The position numbers were made by a program, and so were the translations under genes. A DNA stretch of 64,000 bases from Hymenopus coronatus (lineage: Eukaryota; Arthropoda; Insecta; Mantodea; Hymenopodidae), in assembly GCA_030762935.1 (NCBI GenBank), contig CM060899.1:18442501-18506500 (forward strand). The letters are read 5' to 3'. This document shows, piece after piece, positions 1 to 10,971 of the stretch. Under the pieces are notes generated by a model that saw only the letters and a list, made by a program, of their open reading frames with translations, had not been told where the DNA came from and made no database searches. Each line of letters opens with the position of its first letter. The stretch's first letter is position 1.

Positions 1-48
1 TAACTCAGAGCTAGCAGAGACGGTCATGTAAATGAAGCGCATCAGACA
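1..48 (-). repeat. MRF terminal fragment
   Basis: The first bases match the 5' end of the major repeat family read on the minus strand (GTCATGTAAATGAAGCGCAT then CAGACATTT, against the usual GTCATGTGAATGGAACACAT then CAGATTTTT). The rest of the copy lies outside the window or is lost. It abuts a SINE A copy directly. Confidence 0.6.
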
Positions 49-222
49 TTTCGGGCGATGACATGATGCTCAAATGACCTCGGGGTCCGTGGAGCTTAAA
101 GTTACTCTACAGTCGTCTTCTCAGGATAAGAGAAAGCCCCGGAAAAAAACAACTGGGTAACTCACCCTAAGCGAGATTCGAACTCGCGATCTGTTGAATG
201 TGAGACAGACACGCTACCTATC
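49..222 (-). mobile_element. SINE A, truncated copy (tRNA-derived)
   Basis: Read on the minus strand, this starts inside a tRNA-like head (GGTAGCGTGTCTG, then box-B-like GAGTTCGAATCTC at about 175-187). It continues with GGGTGAGTTAC and a body ending near GAGCATCATG. Three other copies occur at 13353-13588, 14596-14822 and around 19031-19253/19443-19458. The box B match and tRNA-like head are seen directly; transcription by RNA polymerase III is inferred from SINEs in general. Confidence 0.8.
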
Positions 223-522
223 AGACTTATATTTTGTTCTTTAACTGTCTCCGAATGTAGTGGCAGACTGTCTACTGCAGCGCCACTTGCTTCAGTAATT
301 ATATTCCGGTTATAACTTCTATTGCGTGAAGAAACTTCTTTTACGACTTTATTTGCTGTCCCAAAGGTGACATTCATAAGAAGTCTCTTTACAGAAGAGA
401 ATTTACTACTCCAAAACTTGGGTTTTAGAACTCAGTGCCGTTTTATGGGCTCATAGTTTGCCATTGATGGAACAAAAGTTTCTAATAAAATATTAAGCGT
501 GCATTATGGTATAGAATTCAAC
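223..522. other. No recognised gene or repeat
   Basis: About 300 bases between SINE A and an MRF copy. A 71-codon minus frame is open here but resembles nothing I recognise and partly runs through the SINE head, so I do not call it a gene. Confidence 0.5.
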
Positions 523-1158
523 TTTTTACTTTCTCTACACGTAATAAGTACATACTGTATACAGAAGGTATTGTATTGTATTTCACAAATTTCCATGTGT
601 GCTTTTGAAGAAAATTCCCCCATCCGGTTTTGATTAAAAGCTCTTATATTTAAGCTACTTACATGCTAAATGAAATGTATATCTTGAATTTTCTGGGAAT
701 AGCCTCTAAAGACCTCTTTATTCTAGACGAGTTTTATTGAAGTTTGCATAACTGGTAAACCGTAAGAAATAGACAAAACTTTCTGAATAGAAAATGTAGA
801 TCTTCTTAAAATACACAATTTATGCTATGTACATATTTTTCGTGGAGTTCATCGTTTTGGAGATATTCCATGTTATTGGTTTCAGCTCTAAAATACTTAT
901 ATATTTTTTCCTACAGGAATTTCCATAAAAACGAAGAAACTTCAATCACATAGGTACCAGCTTTTAAAAGATTTGACTATCACTTTAGCCTATGGTACTC
1001 CCTTATTTCCGTTCTACTTACAAGGAAGCAAGTAATAAGACGATTTCTGCTCATTTTTTCTCAATTTACATGAAGTAAATAGAAGCACAAGCTTTTTAAC
1101 AATAATTTGTTGTAGCGATGTAGAGGAAGTCATGTGAATGGAACACATCAGATTTTTT
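523..1158 (-). repeat. MRF copy, internally deleted, both ends present
   Basis: It starts with TTTTTACTTTCTCTACACGT and ends with GTCATGTGAATGGAACACATCAGA, so both termini are present. Roughly 250 bases around the microsatellite and the CTTCGTGTCGCATCC block are missing. Most of the central block (CTTGAATTTTCTGGGAATAGCC, CATAACTGGTAAACCGTAAG) is intact. Confidence 0.85.
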
Positions 1159-1205
1159 GCATTACTTTTTGGACTTGAAGATATTCATGTTCCAGAGTTT
1201 ATGGA

Positions 1206-1456
1206 AAAAATCTGATGTGTTCCATCAAATGATTTTCTCTAACTGTTACACAAATAAACTTTCTTTGCATCATGCTAATCGAGATAAACATAAGCGGAAA
1301 TGTTCTATTACTTGCTTCCTTTTAGGTGGAGGATAAATAAGGGAATACGATAGGCTAAAGCTATAGTAACAAAAATCCTTTAAAAGGCCACCGCTATGTA
1401 AAGCAATTGAAATTCGCTTCTCTGTTGCATTCCCGTGAATAAAACAAAAGAAATTA
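1206..1456 (+). repeat. MRF 5' part, cut by SINE D
   Basis: It begins AAATCTGATGTGTTCCATCA and carries the 5' blocks (CATGCTAATCGAGATAAAC, ACTTGCTTCC, GGGAATACGATAGGCTAAAG). It stops where SINE D begins. Confidence 0.75.
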
Positions 1457-1577
1457 CCTCCGAGGTCGACTGGCTCACGAACTGGCTTCGCGCCCAGAGG
1501 TCCCGTGTTCGATTTCCGGCTAGTGCGGGGAATTTCCTTTCACCGAAAGTATTCCCTATCACCCACAGCCTCTGGAA

Positions 1578-1621
<44 letters not shown>

Positions 1622-1740
1622 TATTATCTGTGTATTTGAAGAAAAGAAATTATATCCAACGTTCAATAACCTTCAGTCAAGACTTGTTTGTTATGTGGAA
1701 GCCCCTGGGAGCTATATTAATGAAACAGTTATAAAAAAAG
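1457..1740 (+). mobile_element. SINE D copy with an internal TA microsatellite
   Basis: A tRNA-like head (GAGGTCGACTGGCTC; box-B-like GTGTTCGATTTCC) is followed by a body that matches the copy at 44771-45004 in its last third (GACTTGTTT, then ATGAAACAGTT ATAAAAAAAG at the 3' end). A (TA)n run of about 42 bases at 1579-1620 sits where the other copy has TATGTATGTGAGAG, so it probably grew in place. Confidence 0.7.
1579..1620. repeat. (TA)21 microsatellite
   Basis: A pure TA dinucleotide run inside SINE D. Confidence 0.97.
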
Positions 1741-1810
1741 AGATGAAACCAAAGTTTACTTAATTTTTGAAAAACAAAATATAATTAAGAATATCGTGGA
1801 ATTTGTTTTA

Positions 1811-2443
1811 ACCTCCGATAGGCTATAAATAAAGACAAGTTCATAGAAAACAATTGTTTTATTACTATAAGCTTTGTACACTTATAGTTACTTTTCAACA
1901 TAATCACCGAAAATATTGAGACAATTATCGTACCTGTGCACAAGCTTTGCAATACCCGCTTCAAAAAATCTTTCCGCCAATGATTTCAAATGAGCATTGA
2001 CGTTTTGAAGACCTTTTTACTTTACGACGTTTGCGGAGAGCCATTCAAAACAAACGAAGAGGAATGCTGACTTCAGGAATTGTGTTGATCCATGACAACG
2101 CTCGTCCACACACTGCTGGCACAACCCATCGGCTCCTTGAACAATTTCAATGGGACATTTTCGATCATCCGCCGTACAGTGCTGACCTGGCACCCAGCGA
2201 CTTTCACCTTTTCCCTGAACTGAAGACTTGGCTAAGAGGGCAGCACTTTTAAACCAACGAAGATCTTCAAAACAACGTCAATGATCATTTGAAATCATTG
2301 GCAGCAACATGTTTTGAAGCGGGAAATGCAAAGATTACCCAGGTACGATAAATGTCGCAAAGTAACCATAAATGTACAAAGCTTTTACTAATAAAATAAT
2401 TGTTTTCTATGAACTTGTCTTTTATTTATAGCCTAGCGTAGGC
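1811..2443. mobile_element. Fold-back mariner remnant
   Basis: The left arm (1811-2013) is the 3' end of a mariner element on the minus strand. The right arm (2261-2443) is the same 3' end on the plus strand. Shared landmarks include GGCTATAAATAAAGACAAG, TCATAGAAAACAATTG and TCATTTGAAATCATTGGC with its complement. Between them lies a plus-strand transposase fragment. The arms are diverged by substitutions and small indels, so the rearrangement is old. It looks like two head-to-head 3' halves, or one element with an inverted duplication of its 3' end. Confidence 0.8.
2018..2250 (+). pseudogene. mariner transposase C-terminal catalytic fragment
   Basis: This is the C-terminal part of a Tc1/mariner-superfamily transposase, the nuclear enzyme that cuts and pastes the element at TA sites. 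The frame reads LRRAIQNKRRGML, then HDNARPHT (second catalytic Asp) and PPYSADLAPSDFHLF (third catalytic Asp). There are 34 residues between the two Asp residues, which is the DD34D signature of mariner proper. The N-terminal DNA-binding domain and first catalytic Asp are absent. A stop after LRGQHF precedes sequence that in related copies continues as the C-terminus. It cannot encode an active enzyme. Confidence 0.9.
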
Positions 2444-2522
2444 AGAAAAAAAGCCTCATACATGATATAAATTACGTTTTTTAACGAGATGTACATTTTT
2501 TTTTTTTTTTTTTTTTTGTAGT

Positions 2523-2740
2523 CAGTATATTTTTAATTTTTTGAGAACTGCCTCTGAAGATCTGTTTATTCGGAATGAGTTTTGCTGAGTTTTGTATAAT
2601 TGGTAAATTTAAAGAGATAAACAAAAACTTACTGCACAAAAACATGTAATCTCGTTAAAACACATAATTTATGTCATGTGTTTTTCTTGTAGAGCGAACC
2701 TTATTCGAGATATTCCTTGCTATTGGTTTCATATTCACCA
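2523..2740 (-). repeat. MRF central fragment
   Basis: The minus-orientation central block (GCCTCTGAAGATCTGTTTATTC, AACTTACTGCACAAAAA, GAGATATTCCTTGCTATTGG) is present without either terminus. A poly-T run of about 21 bases (2498-2518) lies just upstream. Confidence 0.75.
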
Positions 2741-3180
2741 ATTTCCCCCTTATCTCTATTGGCTCTGGTTTCTTTTGTTTCTTCACACTCCAAGATCGCA
2801 TGCCAAGTTGGCTTGTATTCCACACGTTGGACATTCTTTTATATTTAAACCTTCTCGTGATCCTTTCAACTACATAATGTCTATTCGGGCCTATGCAGAT
2901 CTTTCGCTGTAAGCTTGTCATCTTTATCTACATATTTCTCTCTACCCCATAGTACCCTCAGTGATTTTTCGTTGCTGAAACTAGCTGATATTTTCTTTAG
3001 TTGCTTGTTATCAAATATTTAACTTTTTTCCAAAAGAACCTTTCCTTGTCTTCGCTATCTTTCCCTATCTAGGTTGCCCAACCTCTGTTCTTATGAGCTA
3101 ATGACGTCACTTAGTCGTGTTACCCGCCACATTCGTTTTGTGCAAGTTCAGGTAGGAAGCATTTCCCTTCAATCATTCAG
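2741..3180. other. No recognised gene or repeat
   Basis: About 440 bases. Minus-strand frames contain suggestive pieces (KECPTCGIQANLACDLG with a CxxC pair in one frame, RPNRHYVVERITRRFKY in another), as in a frameshifted transposon protein, but I cannot name a family. Confidence 0.4.
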
Positions 3181-3189
3181 TGGCGCTTA

Positions 3190-3660
3190 ACTGGGTTCTA
3201 CTCTCGACACGATGGCAGGTTTCAAGCGAACAGTCATATCATATTCCAGAAGGAGTGGGACGAAGAATATTTTATTGTTAAATGTGAAATGTCTTATTTG
3301 TAAGCATCCCTGTTCTTGAGGCTCCGATGTAATATTAAACGACACTTTGAAAAAGACTATCATACTGAAAGTGGCAAACATTTCTATCAGGTATGTAATC
3401 AGCAACAGCGCTTGAATTTGAATTAATGCTGCCTGCAAAGACGCTCCCTATGATCTTCAAATAGAACTAGAGGCTTTGAAAATGTCAACAGCCATTAAAT
3501 ATTCTCAGAAAAAATATTGGGATTTATTAAATCTGTTCCTAATGACAAATTTACGAAATTGCAAAATTTTGATGGAAAGCATATATCAATATTTGGTTCT
3601 ACATATATTTGTGTTCAGATGTTCTCAAAAATGAATTAAATGAAAAGCAAATATTGTAGT
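3190..3660 (+). pseudogene. BED-finger / hAT-type transposase-derived remnant (GTF2I-repeat/ZBED-like)
   Basis: The N-terminal part shows FQKEWDEEYFIVKCEM, then in a shifted frame KCLICKH, then LRCNIKRHFEKDYHTE. That is a BED-like zinc finger with Cys-x2-Cys and His-x5-His. It jumps, after a short linker, to the C-terminus: DAPYDLQIELEALKM, then in another frame FIKSVPNDKFTKLQNF and ISIFGSTYICVQMFSKMN. The last string is the dimerisation-domain signature of hAT-like transposases and of the domesticated GTF2IRD2/ZBED-like proteins derived from them. The catalytic middle, several hundred residues in the family, is missing. At least two frameshifts and stops break it. Family assignment rests on motif recognition only. 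Confidence 0.65.
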
Positions 3661-3664
3661 AGGG

Positions 3665-4392
3665 AAGAGAGGGCAAGATCATTTGGTCTGCCTTTTAAGA
3701 TGTTCATCCCTGTCGGCAAACATTGGTGAACCGGTTACAACTAAACAATGCCAACCAAGTCACTAACAAGAATGGCGTTCAAGAAGGTTTTTAGTATTTG
3801 TACCATCCCATATACCATTAACGTTGCTGAAGCCACCGCCACTGATAGAAAGCAACGTCATAGATACAGAGGTTTTCGCCTGCCGCTACCAAACAAACTG
3901 GTGGAGGTAAATCTGCCCTCCCTCTTCCGCTGTAGGTTGGGCACCCATGTTCCACACCCAAGCCGATCTTTCCCATCATCTTGCTAACACTGTTAACCCA
4001 GGTACTTCTTACCCTCAATTTCTCCTGAGTAACTAGGCAATGTTTTAAGATACTATTCTCTTCTAAATTCCAAACGCTAAACGAATATTTCAGGTTTCTT
4101 ATCATTATGTTTTCTTTACTCCTTATGCTACCTAGCTTAGCTTGTGCAATCCCATTTGGTGACCTCAGAATTTGTTTATAAAGATTCCTGTGAAACAGAT
4201 TTCATTTAGCCATCAATACCCAATATTTAGCATCTAAAGCTACATCTGTTTTCTCCATGAGTTTCTGTTACCTTGTACCTACAGGTACTAATACGTTTCA
4301 AAGCTAATCTTCCTGTTACTAAAACCTTTTACGCCGCCTCCAGCCTCTATTTCCATTAAGCCTAATGCCAAAATAGTAAAATGTATTTATTA
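3665..4392. other. No recognised gene or repeat
   Basis: About 730 bases of mixed-composition sequence. Short open frames of 79 and 95 codons overlap on opposite strands and show no family resemblance that I recognise. The first part may be more 3' sequence of the hAT-like remnant. Confidence 0.4.
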
Positions 4393-4436
4393 TCTTAGTG
4401 ATATTCCTTGTTATTGATTTCAGTTTTAAAATACAG
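4393..4436 (-). repeat. MRF fragment, about 40 bases
   Basis: GATATTCCTTGTTATTGATT then TCAGTTTTAAAATAC matches the MRF block GATATTCCTTGTTATTGGTT then TCAGCTTTAAAATAC. Confidence 0.6.
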
Positions 4437-5578
4437 TAAGTATGCTACAAAACTTGTCCGTCTCCTGGTCTCGTAGTGACACTTGGCTGACAATCACTCA
4501 CACATGCGTGGACGTCAAATAAAATCTCAAACCACACTAACAATTATCAAAATAAACTTAAAACATATCTTACCACAGGAGATGTTGAAATTTCCTGGTT
4601 AACAGTAGCCTTATGTGGTTTGCGTTTTAAAAGTTTTGTTGCTTTCCATGCTGAAGATTTCCAAATGTCAGTCTCTTGTGCAAGACGCCTAAGAGATTTT
4701 TGAGGTCACCGTTCTAACCTTTCTCAGATTCCGTCTAATTTCTGTTCCATAAGCAAACGCCTTATCGCCTTTCTTTTCCTATCACAAATTGCTCCCGACT
4801 CCCAGAAGTTATTTACTAGCAAACGAACTCAGAACACGCAGATAGGAGATTCATTTTCATCCCTATAAGATGATGTAAGCACATACGTATCGTAAATAAA
4901 CGTTCTTTGTGGTAATGTGTACAGCATTTTAAAAGCACTTCCAACAAAACTAAACAGTCTAAACATTCCTAATGTTGTTCACGTGGAACTGGACCAGAAT
5001 TGAAGTAAGACTGATACACGTGTGACGTCAGAATGGACCTAGGATGCGCGCGCAGGGAAATGCAGTGAAGGTCACATGGGCCGCTTCCTGGCGGCCAAGT
5101 TTTGTAACAAACGTACTGTACTTTCCTCAAATATAATATCGTAATTCGTTTTCCTTACTGCCTGTCAAGCAAAGAAAACAAAATTTTAACTCAATCGCAT
5201 AGCATCCAGTGCATAAAATATTACACTGTCTCTTAAGACTAGTGTATTACCTTATTACTTTTTATTTACAAGAATATCTTAGTACTATTTTGTGTATGTC
5301 TGAATGTATGTTCTTTACGAGCTCTAACCTTTTACCGATTTCGACCAAAGTTGGCACACATTACCTTTTTACACAAGACGAAAGTTACAGTCTAGCTTTG
5401 AATTTGAAATTCTGCCCATTTCATACGATTTAATTTAATGTGATGCCTACAAAGGCTCACAAACCATAAGTATGTTTCTCAACAACAATAGTACTATCTT
5501 GAGCATTAGCAACAATTACTTTCACAGTTTCGCAAAATAATAAATAAGCATTTATTTAAGATGTTATTCGTTATATCA
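4437..5578. other. Unique-looking stretch, no gene found
   Basis: About 1.1 kb, the longest run without a recognised repeat. It includes a more GC-rich patch near 5030-5100. I see no convincing open frame, splice pattern or RNA gene. Confidence 0.45.
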
Positions 5579-5815
5579 TGTGGGCCATCGTCCCGTGTTT
5601 ACATTTACAGATATCCATTCATGCATTAAAATAATGCAGAACTCAGCTGAACTGTTTCAAGTTAAAACCGGACAGCTGAGAACCGGTATGTACTATTGTC
5701 GTTTTACCCCTCTCAAAGAGCGCGGTCCGCCCACCGTCTCCGCTGATAAACAAGAGGGGTAAAGGTTCTTGACCAGTTTTAATTGAAATAGCCTATTGAG
5801 TTCTGCAGTATAAAT
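5579..5815. repeat. Inverted pair of diverged satellite monomers
   Basis: 5579-5725 aligns with the reverse complement of the monomer tandemly repeated at 39137-40788 (GGGCCATCGTCCCGTGTTTA; TGCAGAACTC; GTTTCAAGTTAAAACCGG; CGTTTTACCCCTCTC). 5735-5815 aligns in forward sense with the start of the same array (CCGCTGATAAAC; TGACCAGTTTTAATTGAAAT; GAGTTCTGCAG). The two halves meet near CTCTCAAAGAG at about 5715. Confidence 0.6.
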
Positions 5816-6107
5816 TTGTGTAATTTTAATTTAGACAGAGATTAGTTTTAAAAATTTTATATAACCATGTGAAGTAAATATTCTTTCCGTTAATGTTGTC
5901 CACTGTACGAAGATTTTAGCCAGACAGTTTGTTATAAGGATTTTAAGAAATTTAATGTAGGCAGCTCAATATGTGTAGGAGAACATGGATTTTGATGTAG
6001 CTAATTAAATCTAACAAATTAATACTCGTATATAAATCTGAAAAGGAATATTTGATTGAAACTTGGTACAAATATTTCTTTTGATTACATTAATTCATGT
6101 ACAAATA

Positions 6108-6934
6108 ATCTGTTTTCTTCTACTCATATGATTTTCTCTACATCTCTGTAATAAATTATTGCTAAAAGTTTGTTTTTCTATCTACTTCACGCTGATCGAA
6201 ATAGCATTAGCAGAAATGGTTTTATAACTTGTTTCTTGTAAGTAGAAGGAAATAAGGTAATACACTGCCCTAAAGGGAATATCACATATTTTTAAAGCTG
6301 GTTGCTACGTGATTGATATTTATTTCTTTCTATGGCCAAAAGTAAATACATTTCCGTAGAAAAAATATAAATATTTTTAAGCTGAAACCAATAACAAGGA
6401 ATATCTCAGAAACGGCCAGGTTTAAAAACGAAAGAAAAAGTGTAGGTTTCAACGAGATTTACATTTTCTGTGTTGTAAATTCTTCTCTGTCTCTTACGGT
6501 TTACCTATTGTGTAAAATCATCCAGAATAAAGAGAACTTTAGAAGTTATTTCCACAAAATTTAAGATATAAATTTTATTTGCCATACAAATATCTTAAAT
6601 ATACGATATTTTAATCAAAATCCTTACACCAAATTTTGAGAAATTTTCGAAAACTTTTTCAATTTGGGGGTGGAGGTATTTTCTTGAAAATATTGTGTCG
6701 CATCCTGAAAGATTCTCAAATACAAAGTTTGGTGTATAACGAACCTTTCGTTTTTGTGCTATGCTCTCCACAAACACACACACGCACACACACATGGACC
6801 TTTGCCTAAAATTGCTGGTTTTGGATTAAATTTGGATTCTGAGGGTCTCAAAACATACTTTCGACGAAATCTTGGTATCAAAATGTTGGGTGGAATACAA
6901 CACATTCTCTATAGTTCGTGTAGAGAAAGTAAAA
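6108..6934 (+). repeat. MRF copy, diverged, near full length
   Basis: It runs from AATCTGTTTTCTTCTACTCA to GTGTAGAGAAAGTAAAATGC. It carries an interrupted CA run at 6774-6793 and the blocks CTTACGGTTTACC and TATTTTAATCAAAATCC. It is among the more diverged copies. Confidence 0.85.
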
Positions 6935-7016
6935 TGCAGCTCTAATACAAAAATCATTTTTGATACTTCGGTATCCCCTTAAACAAGTAATCTTCTAGAA
7001 CCAAGAAAGTCAATTT

Positions 7017-7757
7017 GTTTTTTACTTTCTCTAGCCCCGTATGTACAATGTACATAGGGATAGAGAAGTATTGTATTCCACCCAAAAATTCGATACCGAG
7101 ATTTCACCGGAAATACATGCTTTAGGCCCCCTGTATTAAAAAAAGCATTTTGAGAAAAAGGTCCGTGTGTGTGTAACAAACTTGGTATTTAAGTTTAGTA
7201 TCTTCCAGGGATGCGACACGAAGATTTTGCGAAAAATCCTCCTACCCTAGACTACGCTTTACACGGAAATTTTTTCGAAAATTTTGATTTTCTTAAAAAT
7301 GGCTCTAACGATTTTGATTAAAATATGGTTTATGACAATTAAATGTATATCTTGAATTTTCTGGGAATAGCTTCTAAAGACCTGTTTATTTTGGATGAAT
7401 TTTGCTTAATTTGGCATAACTAGTAAACCGTAAGAGGTAGACAAAAACTTACTATACTATACAAAAAATGTATGTTTTGTTAAAATACCCAACTTACGTC
7501 ATATACACTTTCTTCGTGGAGCTTGCCGTTTTCGAGGTATTCATTGTTATTAGTTTCAGTTGTGAAGTACTTACTTTTCTCAGACGTTAGTGTCCGTTTT
7601 TCTTTTGTTCTACTCCTGGCCGAGAAAAGAAGCGATTTGTAATGACAATCGCATAACGATAGCTTTTAAAACATTTGAATATCAGTTTAGCCTAGTGTAT
7701 TTTCTTATTTCTTCCTACTAATAAGGAACTAAGTAATAAGAACATTGTGCTACTGCG
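7017..7757 (-). repeat. MRF copy, subfamily B, lacks the 5' end
   Basis: It starts at the hairpin end (TTACTTTCTCTAGCCCCGTA) and runs to TAAGGAACTAAGTAATAAGA. The subfamily B marker TTGTTCTACTCCTGGCC is present. The last ~70 bases with the TCTGATGTG end are missing, and the microsatellite is reduced to GTGTGTGTG. Confidence 0.88.
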
Positions 7758-8315
7758 TATATAATTCGCATTATTTATTTTGCAAAATAGCTAAATTTAG
7801 CAAATTTTTCACAAGTTTTGGTCAAATGTCGTAGAACTAAATATTTATTTTACAATAAGTAGCTATAAATTGGAAATTTATTGTCTATTTTCCGTGTATA
7901 AAGCGATAGCTACAAATTGAGACATGTAATAGGTTTAGAACATGGGTATTAGACCAAAAAGCCATTAGAGAGAAGCACTGGTCATTTTCCGCAGTACATT
8001 GCCATTAATATATGTGTATGTGTGTGCATATGGCCGTAACGGCAGATATATGTGTGCCGATCTTTAGATTCTAAGTTATATTAAGCTAGAATGTATCGCC
8101 GGGACCCGGAGCAAACTTCCAAAGTACACATGCACGGAGGAAGGGAGAGGAAGGTGGAGGGAGATAAGAGGAATAAGGAAAGGGTCCTTGCTCCGCTCTG
8201 AACACACAGCTACGTAAAAATATTGCTTTCAGGAAATACGTACCAACAGATGGCCTTCACAGGGACGCTTACCCTTTCAGGACAGGAATACAACCATCCC
8301 GTAAATAACACATAT
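7758..8315. other. No recognised gene or repeat
   Basis: About 560 bases. AT-rich first half, then a purine-rich tract (8136-8180, GGAGGAAGGGAGAGG-like). No coding signal. Confidence 0.45.
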
Positions 8316-8884
8316 TTTTACAGAAGGTAATGAACTCCACCCAAAAATTCGATACCGAGATTTCACCGGAAATACATGTTTTAGGGTCCCTTATATCCAA
8401 AAAAACATTTTCACAAAAAAAGTCCGTGTGTGTGTCTCTGAACACCATAACTCAAAAACGAAAAGTCGGTAAAATACCAAACTTGGTATTTAAATTTAGT
8501 TATCGTCCACGGATGAGACACGAAGATTTTGAGAAAAATCCCCCCACCCCAAACTACCCTTTACATGGAACTTTTTCAAAATGTTTTTCTCGCAAAAATA
8601 AATCCAACACTTTTGATTAAAATATCATAAATTAAAGATATTTACCTGACAAACCTAATGTATATCTTGAATTTTCTGGGAATAGCCTCTGAAGACCACT
8701 TTATTCTAGTTAAATTTTATGGAATTTTGCAAAACTGGTGACCCTTAAGACGTAGAAAAAGCTAACAACACAAAAATTTCAGCTGGTTACAACACACAAT
8801 TAAAGATATACCTACATTTTTTCGTGAAGTTGTGCGATTTTGAGATATTCCTTGTTACTGGTTTCAGCTTTAAAATACTTAATA
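8316..8884 (-). repeat. MRF copy, hairpin tip and 5' third missing
   Basis: It starts within the hairpin (ACAGAAGGTAATGAACTCCA) and includes ATTTCACCGGAAATACATG, the GTGTGTGT site and the palindrome AAATACCAAACTTGGTATTT. It stops at CAGCTTTAAAATAC, where the next copy inserts. Confidence 0.85.
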
Positions 8885-9794
8885 TGTTTACTTTCTGTAG
8901 ACGTACTATGTACATCGTGTATAGAGGAAGTATTGTATTCCACCCAAAAATTTGATACCGAGATTTCACCGGAAATACATGTTTTAGGACTCCCTGAATC
9001 CAAAAACATCATTTTCAGAAAAGGGTCCGTGTGTATGTGTGTGTCTATCTGTCCGTGTGAGTCTGTGGAGAGCATAGCTCAGAAACGAAAAGACCGTTAA
9101 ATGCTAAACTTGATATTTAGGTTTGGTATCTTCCAAGGATGCGACACAAAGATTTTTAAGAAAATCCCCCATCCCCAACTACCCTTTACATTAAAAAAGT
9201 TTTTGTAAATTTTGATTTTCTAAAAAATGGCTCTAATGATTTTGATTAAAATCCCATATATTAAAGATATTTACGTGCCAAATAAAATTTATATCTTGAA
9301 TTTCTGGGAATAGACTCTGAAGAGCTCTTTATTCTGGATGAATTTTGCTAAATGTTGCTTACTTGCTAAACGGCATGAGATATACAAAAACTTAATACAC
9401 AGAAAATGTTGATCTGATCAAAACACACAATATATGTCCTTTACATTTTTGCTGTGGAGGTAACCGTTTCCGAGATATTCCTTGTATTTTGTTTTATTTG
9501 TGAGTACTTTACTTTTCTCAGACAGGAAGTGTCCGTTTTTCTTTTGTTCTACTCCTGGCCAAGCAAAGAAGCGATTTGCAATGACAATCGAATAACGACA
9601 GATTTTAAAACATTTGACTATCGGTTTAGCCTAGTGTATTCCCTTATTTTCTTTCTACTTATAAGGAACTAAGTAGTAAGAACATTCTGCTAATGATTAT
9701 CTCGTTTAGCAAGGTGAAGAAAGAAGAATAATCTTATGTAAGAAGTTTGTAGAAGAGCTAGAGAAATTCATGTGAGTGTAACACATCAGATGTT
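8885..9794 (-). repeat. MRF full-length copy, subfamily B
   Basis: It starts GTTTACTTTCTGTAGACGTA and ends GTGAGTGTAACACATCAGAT. All blocks are in order, including the B marker TTGTTCTACTCCTGGCC. Length is about 910 bases. Confidence 0.9.
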
Positions 9795-10055
9795 TTTCAT
9801 ACGAGAGTTTGTCAATTCCAGACCATTTAACTGAGGAACTACAATCGCAAAACAGCGAGCTTTTGAAAGAGTTGATTATCATTTTAGCCTCTGGGACTCC
9901 TCTATTTTCCTTACACTTACAAGAAAGCAAGTAATATATACAATTTATGCTAATGTTATCTCAAAGTAGTATGAAGTATATAGAAGAACCTTTTTAACAA
10001 TAATTGATTGCAGAGATGTAGAAAAAGTCAAGTGAAAGGTACATATCAGTCCTTT
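9795..10055 (-). repeat. MRF 5' third
   Basis: From ATACGAGAGTTTGTCAATTC to AAGTCAAGTGAAAGGTACAT. It follows the preceding copy's CACATCAGATGTTTTT end in the same orientation, but its hairpin end is missing. Confidence 0.8.
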
Positions 10056-10088
10056 TTTACTCAGAACCTGTTTTGTCAAATGCTCGAG

Positions 10089-10773
10089 CTTAAAAAATAT
10101 CTGATAAGTTCCATTCACATGACTTTCTCTACATCTCTGCAACAAAATATTCTTAAAACGCTTATGCTTCTGTTTACTTCATGCTAAACGAGGAAAAATT
10201 AGCAGAAATATTCTCATTACTTGCTTCCTTATAGGCAGAAGCGAAATAAGGGAGCACAATAGGTTAAAGTGATAGTCAAAGCTGATTGATATGTGAATGA
10301 AGTTCCTTTGTTTTTATGGACAGGAGATTACTGTATGAGAAAAGTATAATTTTTTCAAAGCTGCAACCAAACACAAGGAATATCTAAAAAGCGATCAACT
10401 CCATGAAAAAAGTGTAATTATATATCATAAATTATGTGTTTTAACGTGCTTTTGTGGTAAGTTTCTGTCCACCTCTTACGGTTTAGCAGTTATGTAAAAT
10501 TCAATAACATTCATTCAGAATAAAGTAGACTTTAGAGGCTATTCCCAGAAAATTCAAGTAAATATATTTAATATATGATATTTAAATAAAAATCATTAGA
10601 GCCATTTATGAGAAAATCAAAATCTTGGAAAAATGCCACGTAAAGGGTAGTTGAGGTTGAGGGGATTTTCTTGAAAATTTTAATGTCGCATCTTTGGAAG
10701 TCACCAAATTTAAATACAAAGTTTGGATTTAACGGTCGTTTCGTTTTGACCTATGCTATCCACAGTCACACAA

Positions 10774-10823
<50 letters not shown>

Positions 10824-10971
10824 ACACCCCCTGACATTTTTCCAGAAATGCTTTTATTGGACTCAGGTGGACCCAAAACATGTACTTCCGGTGCTATCTC
10901 GGTATCGGAGTTTTGGGTGGAATACAATATCTTTTCTATACATATGTACATAGTGCATATAGAGAAAGTAA
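10089..10971 (+). repeat. MRF full-length copy
   Basis: From AATATCTGATAAGTTCCATT to GTGCATATAGAGAAAGTAAA. A CA run of about 48 bases (10776-10823) sits at the canonical microsatellite position. It joins the next plus copy directly. Confidence 0.9.
10776..10830. repeat. (CA)n microsatellite inside MRF
   Basis: An almost pure ACACAC run, interrupted once by CACAAACAC. Confidence 0.95.

Noticed and set aside
2655..2921. Minus-strand frame as a piggyBac-like or zinc-knuckle protein
   Set aside because: A CxxC pair appears in one frame and basic residues in another, but I could not match a family signature with confidence.
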